DNA of 64,000 nt from Lagopus muta. Lineage: Eukaryota > Chordata > Aves > Galliformes > Phasianidae. This document shows positions 23,901-37,145 of this stretch, piece by piece (position 1 is the first letter of the stretch; every line of letters starts with the position of its first letter). The position numbers and the translations under genes are program-made. The DNA is taken from contig NC_064436.1 of the NCBI RefSeq assembly GCF_023343835.1, positions 71,043,545-71,107,544 of the forward strand, read 5' to 3'. The notes below the pieces were generated by a model. That model saw only the letters and a list, made by a program, of their open reading frames with translations, had not been told where the DNA came from and searched no databases.

Positions 23901-26900
23901 ACTTACAAACAATAAGTTAATATTATCTAGCAACTGCAACTATGGAGTGAATAATAAAATCACAAAAATCCCTGTCTGGAAGCGACCCACAAGGACTTTT
24001 ACTGCAGGCTCTGCTCAGCACTACCTAAAAATCAAGCCATGTCTCCCTGGAAGAACAATGATAAATCCTGTGAAACAAGGCAACAAGTTTTGCCATTGGA
24101 TAAGCTGTCATCACATAGTTTGGGGAGAAATACTCCACACTGAAGGTAGCAACTCTACTGTCACAGGATGTACAGCTGCATAATAGATTTCTCTGGCCTT
24201 CCAAAGAGTTCTTCACTGTGGGAAGGTGAAAACAACCTGCTGTAACTTGGTTTTGTCACCAGCTATAACAATTCAGCACATCAAATGTGAAATTAAATGT
24301 TATGATGAAGAAACATTCACCTTTCAGAAACAAAAGCCACAATAATGTGTGCTCTGGAGGCCATTATGGTGGCTACTGCACAAATAAAGTCACACTAAGC
24401 CTTCTGACCTGCTTGCTAAGCATGTATCTGCAAGAGCCCCACCACCTCCGTGCTTCTTTTCCAGACCAGAGCCAGCTTGCAGAGCATTAGAAAACAAGTG
24501 TGCTTCTGCTGCCTGGCAGTGAGAGGCAACACATTAGAGACAGTGGAGCAGCATGGAAGGGCTGCTGGAAGAGCACATGCAGATTGCCACGGCAGCACAA
24601 TGGTGGCAACACAGCCAACAAACCCTTATGGGAAGCATCTATGTCTGCTTACTTACCTGAGTGTTAGGAATTGTTAGGAATTTGGACTTAAAGGGGAAAA
24701 AACACATACACACAAAAAGCCTCAAACACCAATAGATAAAAATATGTGCTGAGCCCCTTTAAAAACAACCTTTATTTAAGTGCTCTGGCACGGACAAGCA
24801 TAAGGAACATAATTTTAGAGCCATAAAGCTGAGACAGAAGGTCTCTGGCACTCAGTAAGGCCCCTTTTACTTTGACCCAGTGGCCATAAAGTCACATCCT
24901 CTCCAAAGCACATGTTTGCTGCAGAATGGAGGTGAATTGTTGCATCAACAGTCATGGGACACAGCAGCCCTGACACACACTCTGAGCAGGTGCCTAAGAG
25001 CCTGACACAACAGAAACTACGGAGAGCTTTCAGCGTCACCCCGAGACCTTACTTGAGTCTAAAAATGAAGAGGAACTTGTCCAGAACGGGCCTGGATAAT
25101 CGTTAAGGTTGTGGGAGTCAGGAGCAATCTGCAGAGAGGGAGAGAAAATGCCGTACTTAGGGTTGGCTTGGGTGCAGTGCCACAGCTGAGGCCTCCAGAC
25201 GGAAGAAGGAGATGCAGATGTTCCCTCTCTGAGCCACAGTCATGGAGCCACGTTTTAAACAGCATCTCCAAGCTGATGACATTATCCTCTATGGTTTGCA
25301 GATCAATGTCCATTCCAAGGATTGCAATATCTGCAGGGAAACATGGGGAAATGCACGCAGACGTATTTTCAGTCATAAAAATGAACATTCTTCTGCATTT
25401 TGCACTGCACTTTACCCCTCTTCAAATGCCTTCAAACAGAAATCACACAAATCTCAGCACAGCACTGCGACACCTGCCCTCTTAGAAGAGCTTTGCTATA
25501 AGCTGAAGGTTTGTATAAGAAATCAGAGAAACTGCAAAACAGAAATGCTACTGTAGTTAGGAATTTTGTAGAGTGACATACGACTCCTCATAAAGAAGAT
25601 GAACGTTGCTTTGCAATGCAGACACAACTAAATTGCTAAACACCATCAATACTAGGAGTATCTAGTCACAGAACAGAAGCAAAACTTGACCTGGAACTGA
25701 AAGACAGAGAGGATGTGGTTCAGTACATTACTGCTGAAGTGCTGCTTGGTAACAGCAATCACAAAGCAGGAGATCTTTGCAGATAAAAATACACAATTCT
25801 TCAAAATAAATTAAAAGGAGGTGTTAACAAACAACAACAACAAACCCCATAACACTCCCAAATAATAACCCAAAGTGGTGTCAAAGAAGCTGTCATAAAG
25901 TCTGGCATATTCAATTAATTTAAAAAAGATAAAAAATTGGAAAAAGTGGGAAAAAACAGAGTCTGATAACCAACTTGCAAAACGTGCATGATGTGTCTGT
26001 AACACAGCCTTCATAACCACAGGAGAAACAGCCTGGTAGCATCAATGGTGCACAGAACTGAGGTGTGAAACCAGTATTCCAGGACAAGGAGCGGGGAGCA
26101 GGAAAAGCCCTTTGCTGCAAATGTCTATTAGTTCAGCTGACGATTGAAATGCAGCTCTACGTTCATGTGCAATGGGAAATCTTTTCCTGATGCATTTGTA
26201 TTTATGGGTTGCAAACATAACACTGCGCATCCTCTCCTGCATTAAGAAAAATGAGATGGAAATTTATTAACCTCCCCTACATGATGAATAGTATAAAATC
26301 GATTAAAGGGCTAAAATAATGGCTGTAAAGTAATTCCTCAGCTGTCTGCAAACTGCAGCTCGCAGTGTAGCCATCAGATCATGATGGCCAACTCACTGCT
26401 TCCCCTTGCAGCCCTGAGGGAGGCACTGGGTTCATGCAGGCTGTACTTCTGCAGCCCCCCCCACGGGAGGTGCCTCACACTGCCTTTGGTGCTGAGAGCT
26501 TTTCCTTTTCAAGTCCCAGTCTGGCTGCCCTGGGCTGCAAGGTCTTTTTTTTCCTGTAGCAGCTCTTGTATACGTATGTATCACAGCATCACAGCATCAC
26601 AGAACTGTAGGGGTTGGAAGGGAGCTGCAGAGCTCATGGAGTCCAACCCCCTGCCCAAGCCGTTCCTACAGCAGGTCGCACAGCTTGGCATGCAGGCAGG
26701 TCTGGAACATCTCCAGAGCTGGAGACTCCACCACCTCCCTGGGCAGCCTGTTCCAGTGAACAGTGGGACCATAGAGACACGTTGGGACCCATAGAGACAC
26801 ATTGGGACCCATAGACTCCCCCACCTCCCTGCAGCCTGTTCCAGCACTCCTCCCCTCACTGTACAGCCGTTCCTTCGCACATTGGTGCAGAACTTCCTAT

Positions 26901-29900
26901 GCTGCAGTTCCCGGCCGTTTCCCCTTGTCCTGTCTCCACTCCCCACTGAACAGAGTCCGGCCTCACCATTCTGCCCCCCACACCTCAGATATTTACAGAC
27001 CTGGATCAGGTCCCCTCTCAGCCTTCTTTCCTCCAGGCTGAACAGACCCAGTTCACTCAGCCTTTCCTCATAGCAGAGATGCTCCAGGCCCCTCACCATC
27101 TTGGTGGCCCTCCGCTGGACTCTTCCCAAGAGATCCCTGTGCTTTTTGTACTGGGGAGCCCAGAACTGGATGCAGTGCTCCAGATGAGGCCTCAGCAGGG
27201 CAGAGCAGAGGGGGAGGATCGCCTCCCACCATGCCTTGTCCCAGTCTTCTCAATGCTTGTGGAAATTCGAGTTCCTCCCTGGAGCAGTGCTGGAGGATAC
27301 CCCAGGCGGAGGAAATTCCTCACTGTTCTCTGGAGACAGCTCCACGTGAGCAGTTATCACCTGTCAGTCTCTGGCCCGATGGTAGGATTCGAGTTCCAGT
27401 TTCCCTGCAGAGTGCATTGATGTGGAACATGCACTTGGGAGAGCCTGCTGGCTGTGCTTCAGCTGTGATTGATTTCTATCCATAGTTTTCTTAGGCTTCG
27501 CTGATGCAGATGGTATCAGCAGTACAGAAGACAAAGCACCCGGAAATTGTGTCATTCAATTTGACAAACAACGTGTACAAGTGACAAGGGGAATTACCTG
27601 TGTTTTGAATGACAGTGTCTTGGGGCTGGTAAATATTCTAGTTCTTTACTCAGTAAATATAAATATATATACATGTATTACATTTCTCTAATGCATGTGT
27701 AGCCACTTACACATCTTAAGTTAGCACAATAGATGGCAACTGTAAAAATAAATTCATTGGCCAGGTTGGACGGGGTCCTGGGCAACCTGATCTAAATGTG
27801 TATGTTTGGTGGCCCTGCTAGGCAGGGGGGTTGGAACTACATGATCCTTGAGGTCCCTTCCAACCCGGGTGATTCTGTGATTCTGTGGATTCACTGTGTC
27901 TGCAGGAAGATGGGGGTGGGATGCTGACCCCTATGTGTGATGGCTGCAGAAGTCCCCGAACGCTGGGTATGCAGTGTCATTTATTGGCCAGCTGTCTGCA
28001 GAGAGCAGATAAAAAAGGTTCCTGGGCCTTGCAGCAGATGGACTGCGTCCATAAAAAAGGTATCGGTGCTTTAGCTTCAGTGCTTGTTTTTTGCTTTCTC
28101 AAAAGACAGAACCAGCATCTCATAAATATTAGCTGCCATTTGCAAATGGTTTGGCAACATCCAGACGCTTTAAGTGTTCATAATGGGGTGGAGGAAAGAA
28201 AGACACAGCAGTAATTCCCGTCTTATCCATTAGAGATCAGTTCACTGCATCCCACTGATTACAGCCACACACTACTCCCATTGCAAAAGCTTTATGTTTT
28301 GGTCTCCTTGTGGGATTTATAGTCTTTGTTCCAGTCTGCAGTCTGCTAAGCCCTAATGTTCTATCACTGAAGAAACACCATCGGTTTGGTCGCCGTCCCA
28401 CAGAAGATTTGCTTTGCTGAAAACCTAATCCTTACTTCTTGTCAGATGGTCTTCATGTGGAATTGCTACGTTCTATATCTGTTTATTTTTTCACTCCAGA
28501 TATTGAAAAGGGCTGCACAACTTCACTTTCAGAAACAACAGTGGGAGTTTGCATGCTAGAGCAGTCTTGTGGTCAAGAGGCAAAGAACATCTCATTTTTT
28601 GGTGACTCCTTTTTCAAGGTCTCCCTGCACAGCTCTGTGCAGCATCAGCACATTGCAAAGCCCTGCCAATAATGCGCCTCACCTAAGAAGTCAGCATCTG
28701 CAGCCACCTGAAATGATCCCTTCTGTCCATATGGACTGGAGCAGTGTTTGCTAAGAACACCTCAGCCTCAGAGCTGTGGGCAACAGTTTCTTCAGAACCG
28801 TTTTGTAACTCACAGTTCTGGTGCCCTTGGGGCTCAGACATACTGAAGTAATTGTAAAGCCATGTCAGAGTGACAGAGCCTTGGTCCTCTTCCTTGTGAC
28901 CCAGAGGTGGTGGTGCTGATCAGGTAAAACAGACCTGCCCTTCTGGCAGCAATGAGGAGAGCTCTCTCCAAAGCCCCTGGTCCAAGCAGGCAGCGTAGAA
29001 TAAGCAGCTCAGCCTCTCTGATTGAGTCCTTCCTTTCCAGGAAGAAAGATTTCAGCAGGTAGGAAAAAGCCTGCTGTGTGTCTCAGAACGTGGTTATAAA
29101 GCTCAGTACTGGATTAAGTCTAGCCAGCAGGCTAGTGGGAAGCAGAGGTGGCACAGAGCAATCGTTGCCTGTGGCAAAATGCATCTGGTATGTGCTATGA
29201 GGAGGGAAAAGCAGCAAAGCTCCTGCTATTCAGGAGTTACTTTATCAGCCTCGAGAAAGAGCTGAAGTAACTGAAGAGATTTGAAAGTTAGATAAAAAGC
29301 AGTATAGAAAATAAAAGTGGCACTGTATGCACTGTACAGGCTTCTGCCAGTTAACTGCTGCAGTACAGGACTTCTGGGTACCACCTCACAGGTTTATGGA
29401 GCTCAGCATCATTTGGTGTACAACAAAAGGCTCATAACAGCACCTCATAGTAATTTCTTGCTTTGAATTTCTCATTACTATAGCTTAAATTCTTTCTGCT
29501 GAAAACTCTGAGATTAGTGGAAGCATTCTATAAAGATACAGCCAGGAAAAACAGCACCTAGGGCCTGAGGTGAACTGCCTTTCATTAATGAAACACGGGG
29601 TCATGTATGCAGTGGGCAGCACCAAAAGGCATCTGTGACCTGCCTCAAACAGTCCCAACCCCTGCTCTGCCACAGGACCAGAAATGTGCCACTGCAACCT
29701 GGAAAGAACAGCTAGAGGCAGTCAAGGCAGCAACATCCAGCGCTGCTTATCGCTGCATAGAAAAGTGCTGCCATTGCTGGTAACTGGCCATGCTCTAACT
29801 CTGCAAGGCACCGGGTCCAGGTTTATGGAGCTTGTTATCAACCTGCTGTGAGAACCTGCTGTGTGAATCAAGGCTTGTTGGTCTGGACTTTAAGTGTGAA

Positions 29901-32900
29901 TTAGCAGCAATGGCCTTAAAATGGAGACCTGGACTGAGAAATAGAAGCTGTTGGCTATAAGGAACTCATTGATGAGTGCTTTCACTGTTTACTCAACAAG
30001 TATAACCTTAAGAGCCTGGGAAAAGCTGCCTTAAGCATTGGAAAAAAAAAGGGGAAAAAAAAAAGCAGCAGCAAAGCAAAGACAACAGCAACAAAAAAAG
30101 CTAATCAACAGTACATTACTTGATGTGGTTTGGAAATGTAACTCCTCCAGGCATACTGCAGTATGCAGTCTGGGGGCAGAACCTGAAGGTTAATGCTCAG
30201 CAGTATGAGTGTCTCAGTGTGTGCTGTTCTCACAGATTCTGCACTTACTCTCTTTAATTCCTCAATAAAGCTCTACTGCACAGGAAGTCAATTTTTAGTA
30301 AAGAGAATGAAACCTCAAGAGAAGAGGTGCATGAAATCTACATGCTAAGTCTACCCAAATGCAAGAAGGCACCCTGAGAAATGCTGTGGTACAAGTTTAT
30401 TGTTGTTCTCCAGTCTCAGCAGCTCCCACTTGAGTGACACCAAATGGCACAAAGGAAAATGGTAGGTATTGGACAAAGGCATGAAGCAGTGCTGTCCAAA
30501 GCCATGAGTTTTGCAAGTACTCACCACTGCTGCTGGGCTCTTCTGCTGGTGTGCACTGTTCCACGTCCTCTGGTTCCAAAAAGTCTCTCTTCAAAACCTC
30601 AATGACTTGTATTCTTCTGAGACTCACAAGGTCTACATCTTTTAGCTTCCTTTCCAGCTGCTCAACAATTTCTTTACCTGACTGGCTCGTCAAAATTGTG
30701 ATCTGAAACACAAATCACAGGGCAACAGCTGCCTCTGACTCTACTCCTCCGTTGGTAAGCAATGATGTTGGGCTGCCTCCTGTTTGAATAAGGCGCCAAT
30801 TCGATGGAAGAAGCATATAATCTGTTTGTAAAGAAGACCTAAACACATCGGTTTTTTAGCCTTAGCTCTTGTGTGAGCTGCATGTAAAGGGCAATGAGAG
30901 ACAATGTATGCATAGGAGGGCTTCTCCCTAAGCTATCCTGAGGGAAAGCACCACTTCCCATTACAGCACCAATCCATATTTCAAGTAGATCAAATCTGGC
31001 TGTCTAACTTAAAGGCTGAATAGGAATATAGATGTGTATATCAATACTAAAACGTGTTTCCATAGCAAAGAACATCTTCTCTTTCCAAAAGCATCTCTGC
31101 TGTTTGGCTCTGAAGTACTGAAAGAGAAGAAGGATTGTGGTCTCCTTTCGGGATATACTGAAAATGGTTAACAGGGACTGTCCTTGAAGTGGAGGGAAGC
31201 TGAACTGTCAACAAGAGACCACTGTCTTCTGCTGAGCTATAGACAAACCGTTTGTTACACTAATACACCTTTATCTAATTAAAACCATGGATGCATTTCA
31301 TCTACAGACTATCACATCCCCTTTGCCCTTTTCAGAACCTGAGAAACATAAGCAAAGGCCAGTGAGAGGCCAGGAGAAATACGTCCCTCAAAAAAAGCTA
31401 CTGTGACTTCTCTTCACATTACTACACTTCCTCAAAATAATCTCTTAATGCTAGTATACTTAACCATACAAAAAAAACAACAGTCTGCTGGGGACTTGAA
31501 AAATGCTTTCCATCCTAATGCAGACTGCCCATGTTTCCTGTCCCCATTGCTGTGGCTTCACTGATACTCCTGCTTTTGTCCTTCTGAAGTCATGAGACTT
31601 CCATCCCATCTTCCATGAGACTCCCTCTGTTTACAAGCAACAAATCTAGGAGGGCATATTTCCTGCTCGGCTCTCCTGGCACCTGCACCAGAAACAGCTT
31701 GTTATCAATGTATCTATGTGTACAAACACCCGAAAGGAGGGTGCAAAGAGGATGGAGTCAGGCACTTGTCAGTGGTGCCCAGTGCCAGGACAAGAGGAAA
31801 CAGACAGAAACTGGAATACAAGATGTTTCATCTAAGCATCAGAAAGCACTTCTTTACTGTGCAGGTGATGGAGCACTGGCACTGTGCTTTAAAGCCTCCC
31901 TCTGCATGTGAGTCCTGGGTACCCCTGCTCCAGCACAGGAGATGGACTAGACAACCTCCAGAGGTGCCTTTCAACCTCAACCATCCCATGATAGGCCGAA
32001 AGGAAAATCACCACCATCTTCCCAATGTTGTCTTACCTCAACAGAGCTATTTGCTGAGCCTCCTGCTGCTGTGTGCCTGCTGTATTGTTTGAACTGCTGC
32101 AATCCATCCTGCACGGCCTGTACCACTCCATGTCCCCCCTGGGGGAAGCAGCCTTCTCTTGACAGTGAGCGGAGCTCTGAAATACAGGCTTGAACTCGTG
32201 CAAAGTTCTCCTTCAAGTGCTGCAAAACAAAACTCAGTGACATCGGAAGACTGGAAATGTCAAAGTTATCATATGAACTGGTTTTCTATGATGTGCAAAG
32301 AAGCTTTTGCATTACCTGCAGTGAGATGAGACTGGGGTCAGGAGTTTTGTACTTCAACATGGCTTTGTAAAGCCATGAACAGTGATGTGAATCTAAACCA
32401 GCTGACTGCAGCAGCACGCATGAATGTTCCCCACATTATCAGCTGTCTACATTGCCCACTGAGAGCCAAAATGCTGGAATTCTGGCCCTCTCCTCTGACT
32501 GGATAATACAGAGGCAGAACTTGCAATGATGAATGTGAGCACAGAAATACCTGGATAGTCTGGCAACCCCTGACAATTACAACAGGTCACCACTGCCATA
32601 TCCACAGTCCTTGCCATATCCATAGTCCTTCACTTATCAGACTCTGGCCCTCTGGGACCTGCACACAAATGCTTGGTTTCAGACTGCACCAACATGCTCA
32701 GGAGGTGGCTCCACACACCCTTGGGTAGCAGGTCCAGAGCTGACACCAATGGGAACAGCCTCAAATGTGTCCTTTATCATTCTTATGGTATCATTCTATA
32801 GAGCAGCTGTGTGAGGGGAAAGAACTGCAGAAAGCGATGGGGTTTTTCCACAGGACTTCTTCTCTTGGGAATGCACGACTGGGCTGCTGGTATGACCCAG

Positions 32901-35900
32901 TAAGACATGTGTTAAGCTTTCCTAATTCTGTATCTGCACATGCACCACAATAATGCAAATCATTTTTCCCAAAAGATTCCCAAAAGAGCAAATCATAGAA
33001 TCATAGAATAATTTGGGTTGGAAGGGACCTTTAAGATCATGTAGTTCCAACCCCATTGCAATTGGCAGGGACTCCTACAGGTGACCAGGCTGCCCACAGC
33101 CCCATCCAGCCTGGCCTTGAATGCCTACAGGAAGGGGCAGCCACAACCTTCCATCAAATGTTGATGGAAGGTCCTGCTTTAAAAAGGAGCTACCAGAGCA
33201 AGTGTTAGAAGACAAAATATATCCCAGAGTTGACATTTGTAAATGTTTGATTCCTTCAAGCTGCTGCACCAGGGTCAGCTCGTTAGACTCCTAATGGAAG
33301 ATGAACACCATGCATGCACAGATTATTAACCTCATGGCTCCACTATGCTTCCTGTCGTTATTGTGTACTGGAGAATACTGGGCCATATTCTCTCTGCCTG
33401 ACTTAAATTACCTATAGGCCATGGCTGCCAAACCCTTATCTCACACATCACAGTGAAGAATGATAACGAATGATAGCAAAACTATTTGTAGCAATACAAA
33501 GCACTGCTGCTAGAAGTCACTTTCATTCAGCAGCTCCTGAGCATTATGGCTTACAGCACGGCCTCTCAGGATGTGCAATGCACCACGTGGGCAAAGGTGT
33601 GATCACAGGCAGCTCAGAGGGCTCTGCAAACAGGGTGGAGCAGAAAGGTGGGGCGACCCAAACCTCTCTTTGGAAAGGTGATGAGCAGGTTTAAAGCAAA
33701 TCACCACGCTTTGTACTGGCTGTACTCTAAATGGCAGTAAATGCCTGAACCATTATCTCAGCTCTTCTGTGGGCTGGTAACCATGGGTACATGCACACAA
33801 CAGGGAGCCCTTCACAGCGCTGTAACAAAATTCCCTGCAGTTCAGATGCCTGCCCTGCCACCCTGGGAGGTGGCTGCAGCTCACAAAGGTGCAGAGAAGC
33901 TGTCTCAGCTCCAGTACTGCTCCTGACTGTGTCAGAGCAGGGCTCAGCTGCTGGGCAGCCAAAGTCCATGTACTTGACTCCCTGACACCCGCAGAGCTGC
34001 ATTTTTTCTGCATCTGCACAGTACTTCAAATGTGAACTTGGGCAGGTGTAAGCAAGCTGCAGTTTCAACTCTGGAACACGCCTGGGACATAAGCTTGCAA
34101 ACTCCAACTGGGATGGCTAACTCCATTCTAACTACACCCCTCTTCCAGTCAAACGACACTCAGCTCAGTGCCAAACGCTCTGAGATGTGTCTTGCCATGT
34201 GATATTGCCCCTTTGTTACACAACTCCAAAGACTCACAGTTTCACAATGTGCAGCAAAACATTTTCATCTGCACCACTGTGCTACTTCCAGAGAAAAAGT
34301 ACCAAAACCAGGGAACAAACCTGGCTGCAAGCCAGGGGAGCACTTCCTCCCATCTCCCCTCACACGTCATACCCTCACTCGCTTCACCTTCTTAATCTGA
34401 CTGTCCTGCAGTGGATGTCTTTCTCTTGTTTCTTTTCCAGTACTTTCAGTGATGCTCTGGATGCAGTGCTGGTCTGCTGCCCGCCTTCTAGGAAAACTGT
34501 GGGAACAGCACCCAGCGGGTGGAGGTGCTCCCAGTCCTTACTGACTTGTACATCTAACATTTCTGTCCCTTTAATGATCACTTCCCCACATGTCAACATC
34601 TGCTGTCCTCCATGGTATTTACTTTAGTTCTGGTCTTTCTCCCTTTGGCATTACCTCCCCCTTCCCAGGGACTTGGTGGCATTTGGCTTCTACAGGTGAA
34701 CAGTAGGAACATGTGCCTTAAGGGCACTCCCAGGTAAGACCAAGAAAAGAGCAACCTTGTATGACACTTCCTTATGTACTCTCCCAGCCTCTATTTTCAG
34801 CTCTGGAGGTTCTCTGACCTCATAAGATTTGCCTAATAAGCAACCTTCGACACAGCTCTATCTTGGTTTCTCATTGAGAACAAGCAAGCTGTTCTCTAGC
34901 TAGATCAGAAAATCATCAGCAGTACGTGTTGTTGGCAGTACAGAAAAAGCAATGGAGCCTCAGTATTTCTAGATGAGGGCGAAATGCAACGGATATTTAG
35001 CAGACAGATATAAATCTGCTCCTGTTATCAGAGGCTGCAGAGGAACAGATTATTAACAAAAATAGATCCATCAAAGATAGCCATCCTACTGTACTTTGCT
35101 GTCCTAAATACAAAAAAGACAGGCGTCTCCTGGGTCCAGCAGGGGGCCACACAGATGACAAAGGGCCTGGAGCATCTCCCTGCGACGAAAGGCTGAGCGA
35201 GCTGGGCCTGTTCAGCCCTGAGAAAAGAAGGCTTGGGGATGATCTTATTAACATCTATGAGCATTTTAAGTGTGGGAGTCAAAGGGATGTAGCCAACCTC
35301 TTTCAGCAGTCTGTGGGGACAGGACCAGGGGAAACAGCCATTATCTGGAGCACAGCAAGTTCTGCACCAATATAAGAAGGAACTTCTTCCCAGTGAGGAC
35401 GATGGAGCACTGGAACAGGCTGCCCAGGGAGGCTGTGGATTCTCCTTCTCCAGAGAATTCAAGTCCCGAGAGACAGCTCAGCAGGCAGAACTAAGCAAAG
35501 CTGGGGAGAAGGGAGCAGGATTTCCTCCTGCAGTCATAGAGTCCATGCCTGGAGCCACGGGGTCTCACTCCTACCAGTGGTGTGCAGCACTGCTCAGGTC
35601 TTTGGCTGAGAACTGCCTGCACCACAGCGCAAACTTTGCCAGCAAGTCTCAGAGGAACACAACATGATGGCAAAAGAGTTGATGGCGTTACCAAGCAAGC
35701 AGGAAGAGGCATTTTTAGCCCACCATACAGCATTGCTGAGGATGGTACCAAAATGTAGCATGAAATCTCAGCGACCACATTCTGAATTGACTTTGAAGAA
35801 GCCAGGAGAGTGAATACAGATAAGGGCTTGGGAGTTAAGGGGATGTAAAAATGTGTCACACTTATATTTTGCTCGCTTCCATTTTCCAGTTAGAAGATTA

Positions 35901-37101
35901 CAAGGAAAGCTATTTGAGGAAGAAAGAATATGGTACAAGCAGGTTCTTCAATCTAACCAAAAGAGGAAATACATGAACAAACCCCTGGAAGCAAAAGCCA
36001 ATAAATGCAAATTAGTTACCAGGTGCAAGTTTCACAGTGACAACGATTAACTAACGGGAGAAATAATTAACAGAAGTAGCTCATTCTCCATCTTGTAATC
36101 TGCATCAATGACCTGAATGTAGGGACAGGGTTCACCTCCAGCAAGTTTGCTGGTGGCACACAGCTGAGGGAAGTGGCCAGCACACCAGAAGGCCATGCTG
36201 ACATTCAGTGAGACCTGGGCAGGCTGTGAGTTGGGTGGAGAGGAACCTGCTGGGGTTCAACATAGGCAGTACAGGGCCCTGCACCCGTGGATGAGCAGTC
36301 ACAGAGCCTGCAGGCTGGGAATGGGCTGCTGGAGAGGAGCTCTGCGGAGAAGAACCTGAGGGTTTTGATGGCCAATGGCTGACCACGAGCCAGCAGTGTC
36401 TCCTGGTGGACACGAAGGCCAATTGGACGCTGGGGTGCATGCACAGAGTGTGGCAGCAGGGCAGGGAGGAGCTCGGCCCCTCTGCTCTGCCATGGGGAGA
36501 CTACATCTGGAGTACTGGGAACTGCTTCATTGGGGTGGCTGGACTGAGGAAGCCTTGCAGCCCCCACGGTTGTGTGACCGTGTGACTCTTGGAGAAGTAC
36601 AGCAGTACAGAAGGGAACAGTACAAAAACTCATTTATGCACAAGAGCAACTTCATGGATTGAAAACATGGGACTCCTCCTTACAAACATCATTCTTTCAG
36701 AAAACTGACCTCTTCCATTAAGTCTATGAAGCTTTGCTCTTTGAGAATGATTAATTATTTAGACATAAATGAGCAGTAAATCAGAACCACCTTCACCGAA
36801 CTGCACTGCACTCATGTTTGTGAGATCCCAAGGGACATAATTTCACACGTACCACAAAGGGAAGCAAACACTCCTGCTGGTTCTGCACCAGATAGAGGCT
36901 CAGCAAGGGAATGCGGCAGGGACCCGTCAGACTGCATGCCAAACACAGAGAGTTTTCCAGGGCTTCGGAGAGCACAGAGCAAGTGTTGGCCCAGGAAGGT
37001 GATGTGACGTCCACAATGAGAATCCGTGACGGCTGCTGGCTGCACGCTTTAGGAGCTGGAAACGTCCTCTGTGTTTCTGAGAGTAATCTTCTGGAATTCA
37101 T
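20909..37101 (-). CDS. M1AP: Meiosis 1-associated protein (M1AP), complete
   Basis: Germ-cell protein needed for meiosis I in mammals, where it works with the SHOC1-TEX11-SPO16 crossover complex. Exons, right to left: 36853-37101, 32037-32219, 30525-30702, 25157-25330, 23684-23834, 22445-22586, 21748-21954, 21071-21226 and 20909-21004. All phases join, giving 511 aa (human about 530). Matches to human M1AP include [95 protein letters not shown] and [14 protein letters not shown]. The last exon ([15 protein letters not shown]..., stop at 20909) matches human poorly, so its frame or acceptor is less certain. Convergent with DOK1 as in human. Introns carry at least seven CR1 pieces. The start is preceded by an overlapping uORF. 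Confidence 0.95.
22990..23062 (+). mobile_element. CR1 tail remnant in M1AP intron
   Basis: A short 3' end (actttaaggtcccttccgac, then attctgtgactctgtgattc), plus orientation, lies between the exons at 22445-22586 and 23684-23834. Confidence 0.75.
26578..27250 (-). mobile_element. Reversed CR1 LINE, 3' 670 bp
   Basis: A reversed tail (cacagcatcacagcatcaca) is followed on the minus strand by the reverse-transcriptase 3' part ([36 protein letters not shown], then KFCTNVRRN). At about 26765-26815 it contains a local expansion of a gggacccatagagacacatt unit. Confidence 0.9.
27752..27890 (+). mobile_element. CR1 3' end in M1AP intron
   Basis: ggttggacggggtcctgggc, ggaactacatgatccttgag and the doubled tail gattctgtgattctgtgg, plus orientation. 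Confidence 0.9.
27891..30520. other. Intronic M1AP sequence without recognised features
   Basis: No exon, RNA gene or clear repeat was seen apart from an A-rich run near 30040-30100. Confidence 0.5.
31770..31995 (+). mobile_element. CR1 3' end close to an M1AP exon
   Basis: Plus-oriented, diverged CR1 3' end (atggagcactggcactgtgc, gactagacaacctccagagg, ttcaacctcaaccatcccat). It ends about 40 bp from the M1AP exon at 32037-32219, in the intron just after that exon's donor. Confidence 0.75.
32993..33180 (-). mobile_element. Reversed CR1 tail
   Basis: Inverted tail atcatagaatcatagaataa, then gggttggaagggacctttaa. About 190 bp, in the first M1AP coding intron. Confidence 0.9.
35095..35470 (+). 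mobile_element. CR1 LINE 3' fragment
   Basis: Plus-oriented (gcgagctgggcctgttcagc, ttcttcccagtgaggacgat, ctggaacaggctgcccaggg). Truncated at both ends, in the first M1AP coding intron. Confidence 0.9.
36085..36600 (+). mobile_element. CR1 LINE reverse-transcriptase fragment
   Basis: Plus-oriented piece matching the CR1 reverse-transcriptase end (cagcaagtttgctggtggca, the SKFAxDxK region) and then the region equivalent to the 10740 copy. Diverged and out of frame; it ends about 250 bp before M1AP exon 1. Confidence 0.85.
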
Positions 37102-37145
37102 GGCTTCTGTGTGCTGGCAGTGGATGAGCACTTATCCGTCAGCAT
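37098..37145 (-). promoter_or_regulatory. M1AP: Upstream ORF overlapping the M1AP start
   Basis: Directly after a good acceptor (tttttctgctcag, minus strand) an ATG opens a 15-codon frame ([15 protein letters not shown]). Its TGA overlaps the M1AP ATG as ATGA. If the 5' exon is spliced here, ribosomes would meet this uORF first, allowing termination-reinitiation control (inference). Confidence 0.45.
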
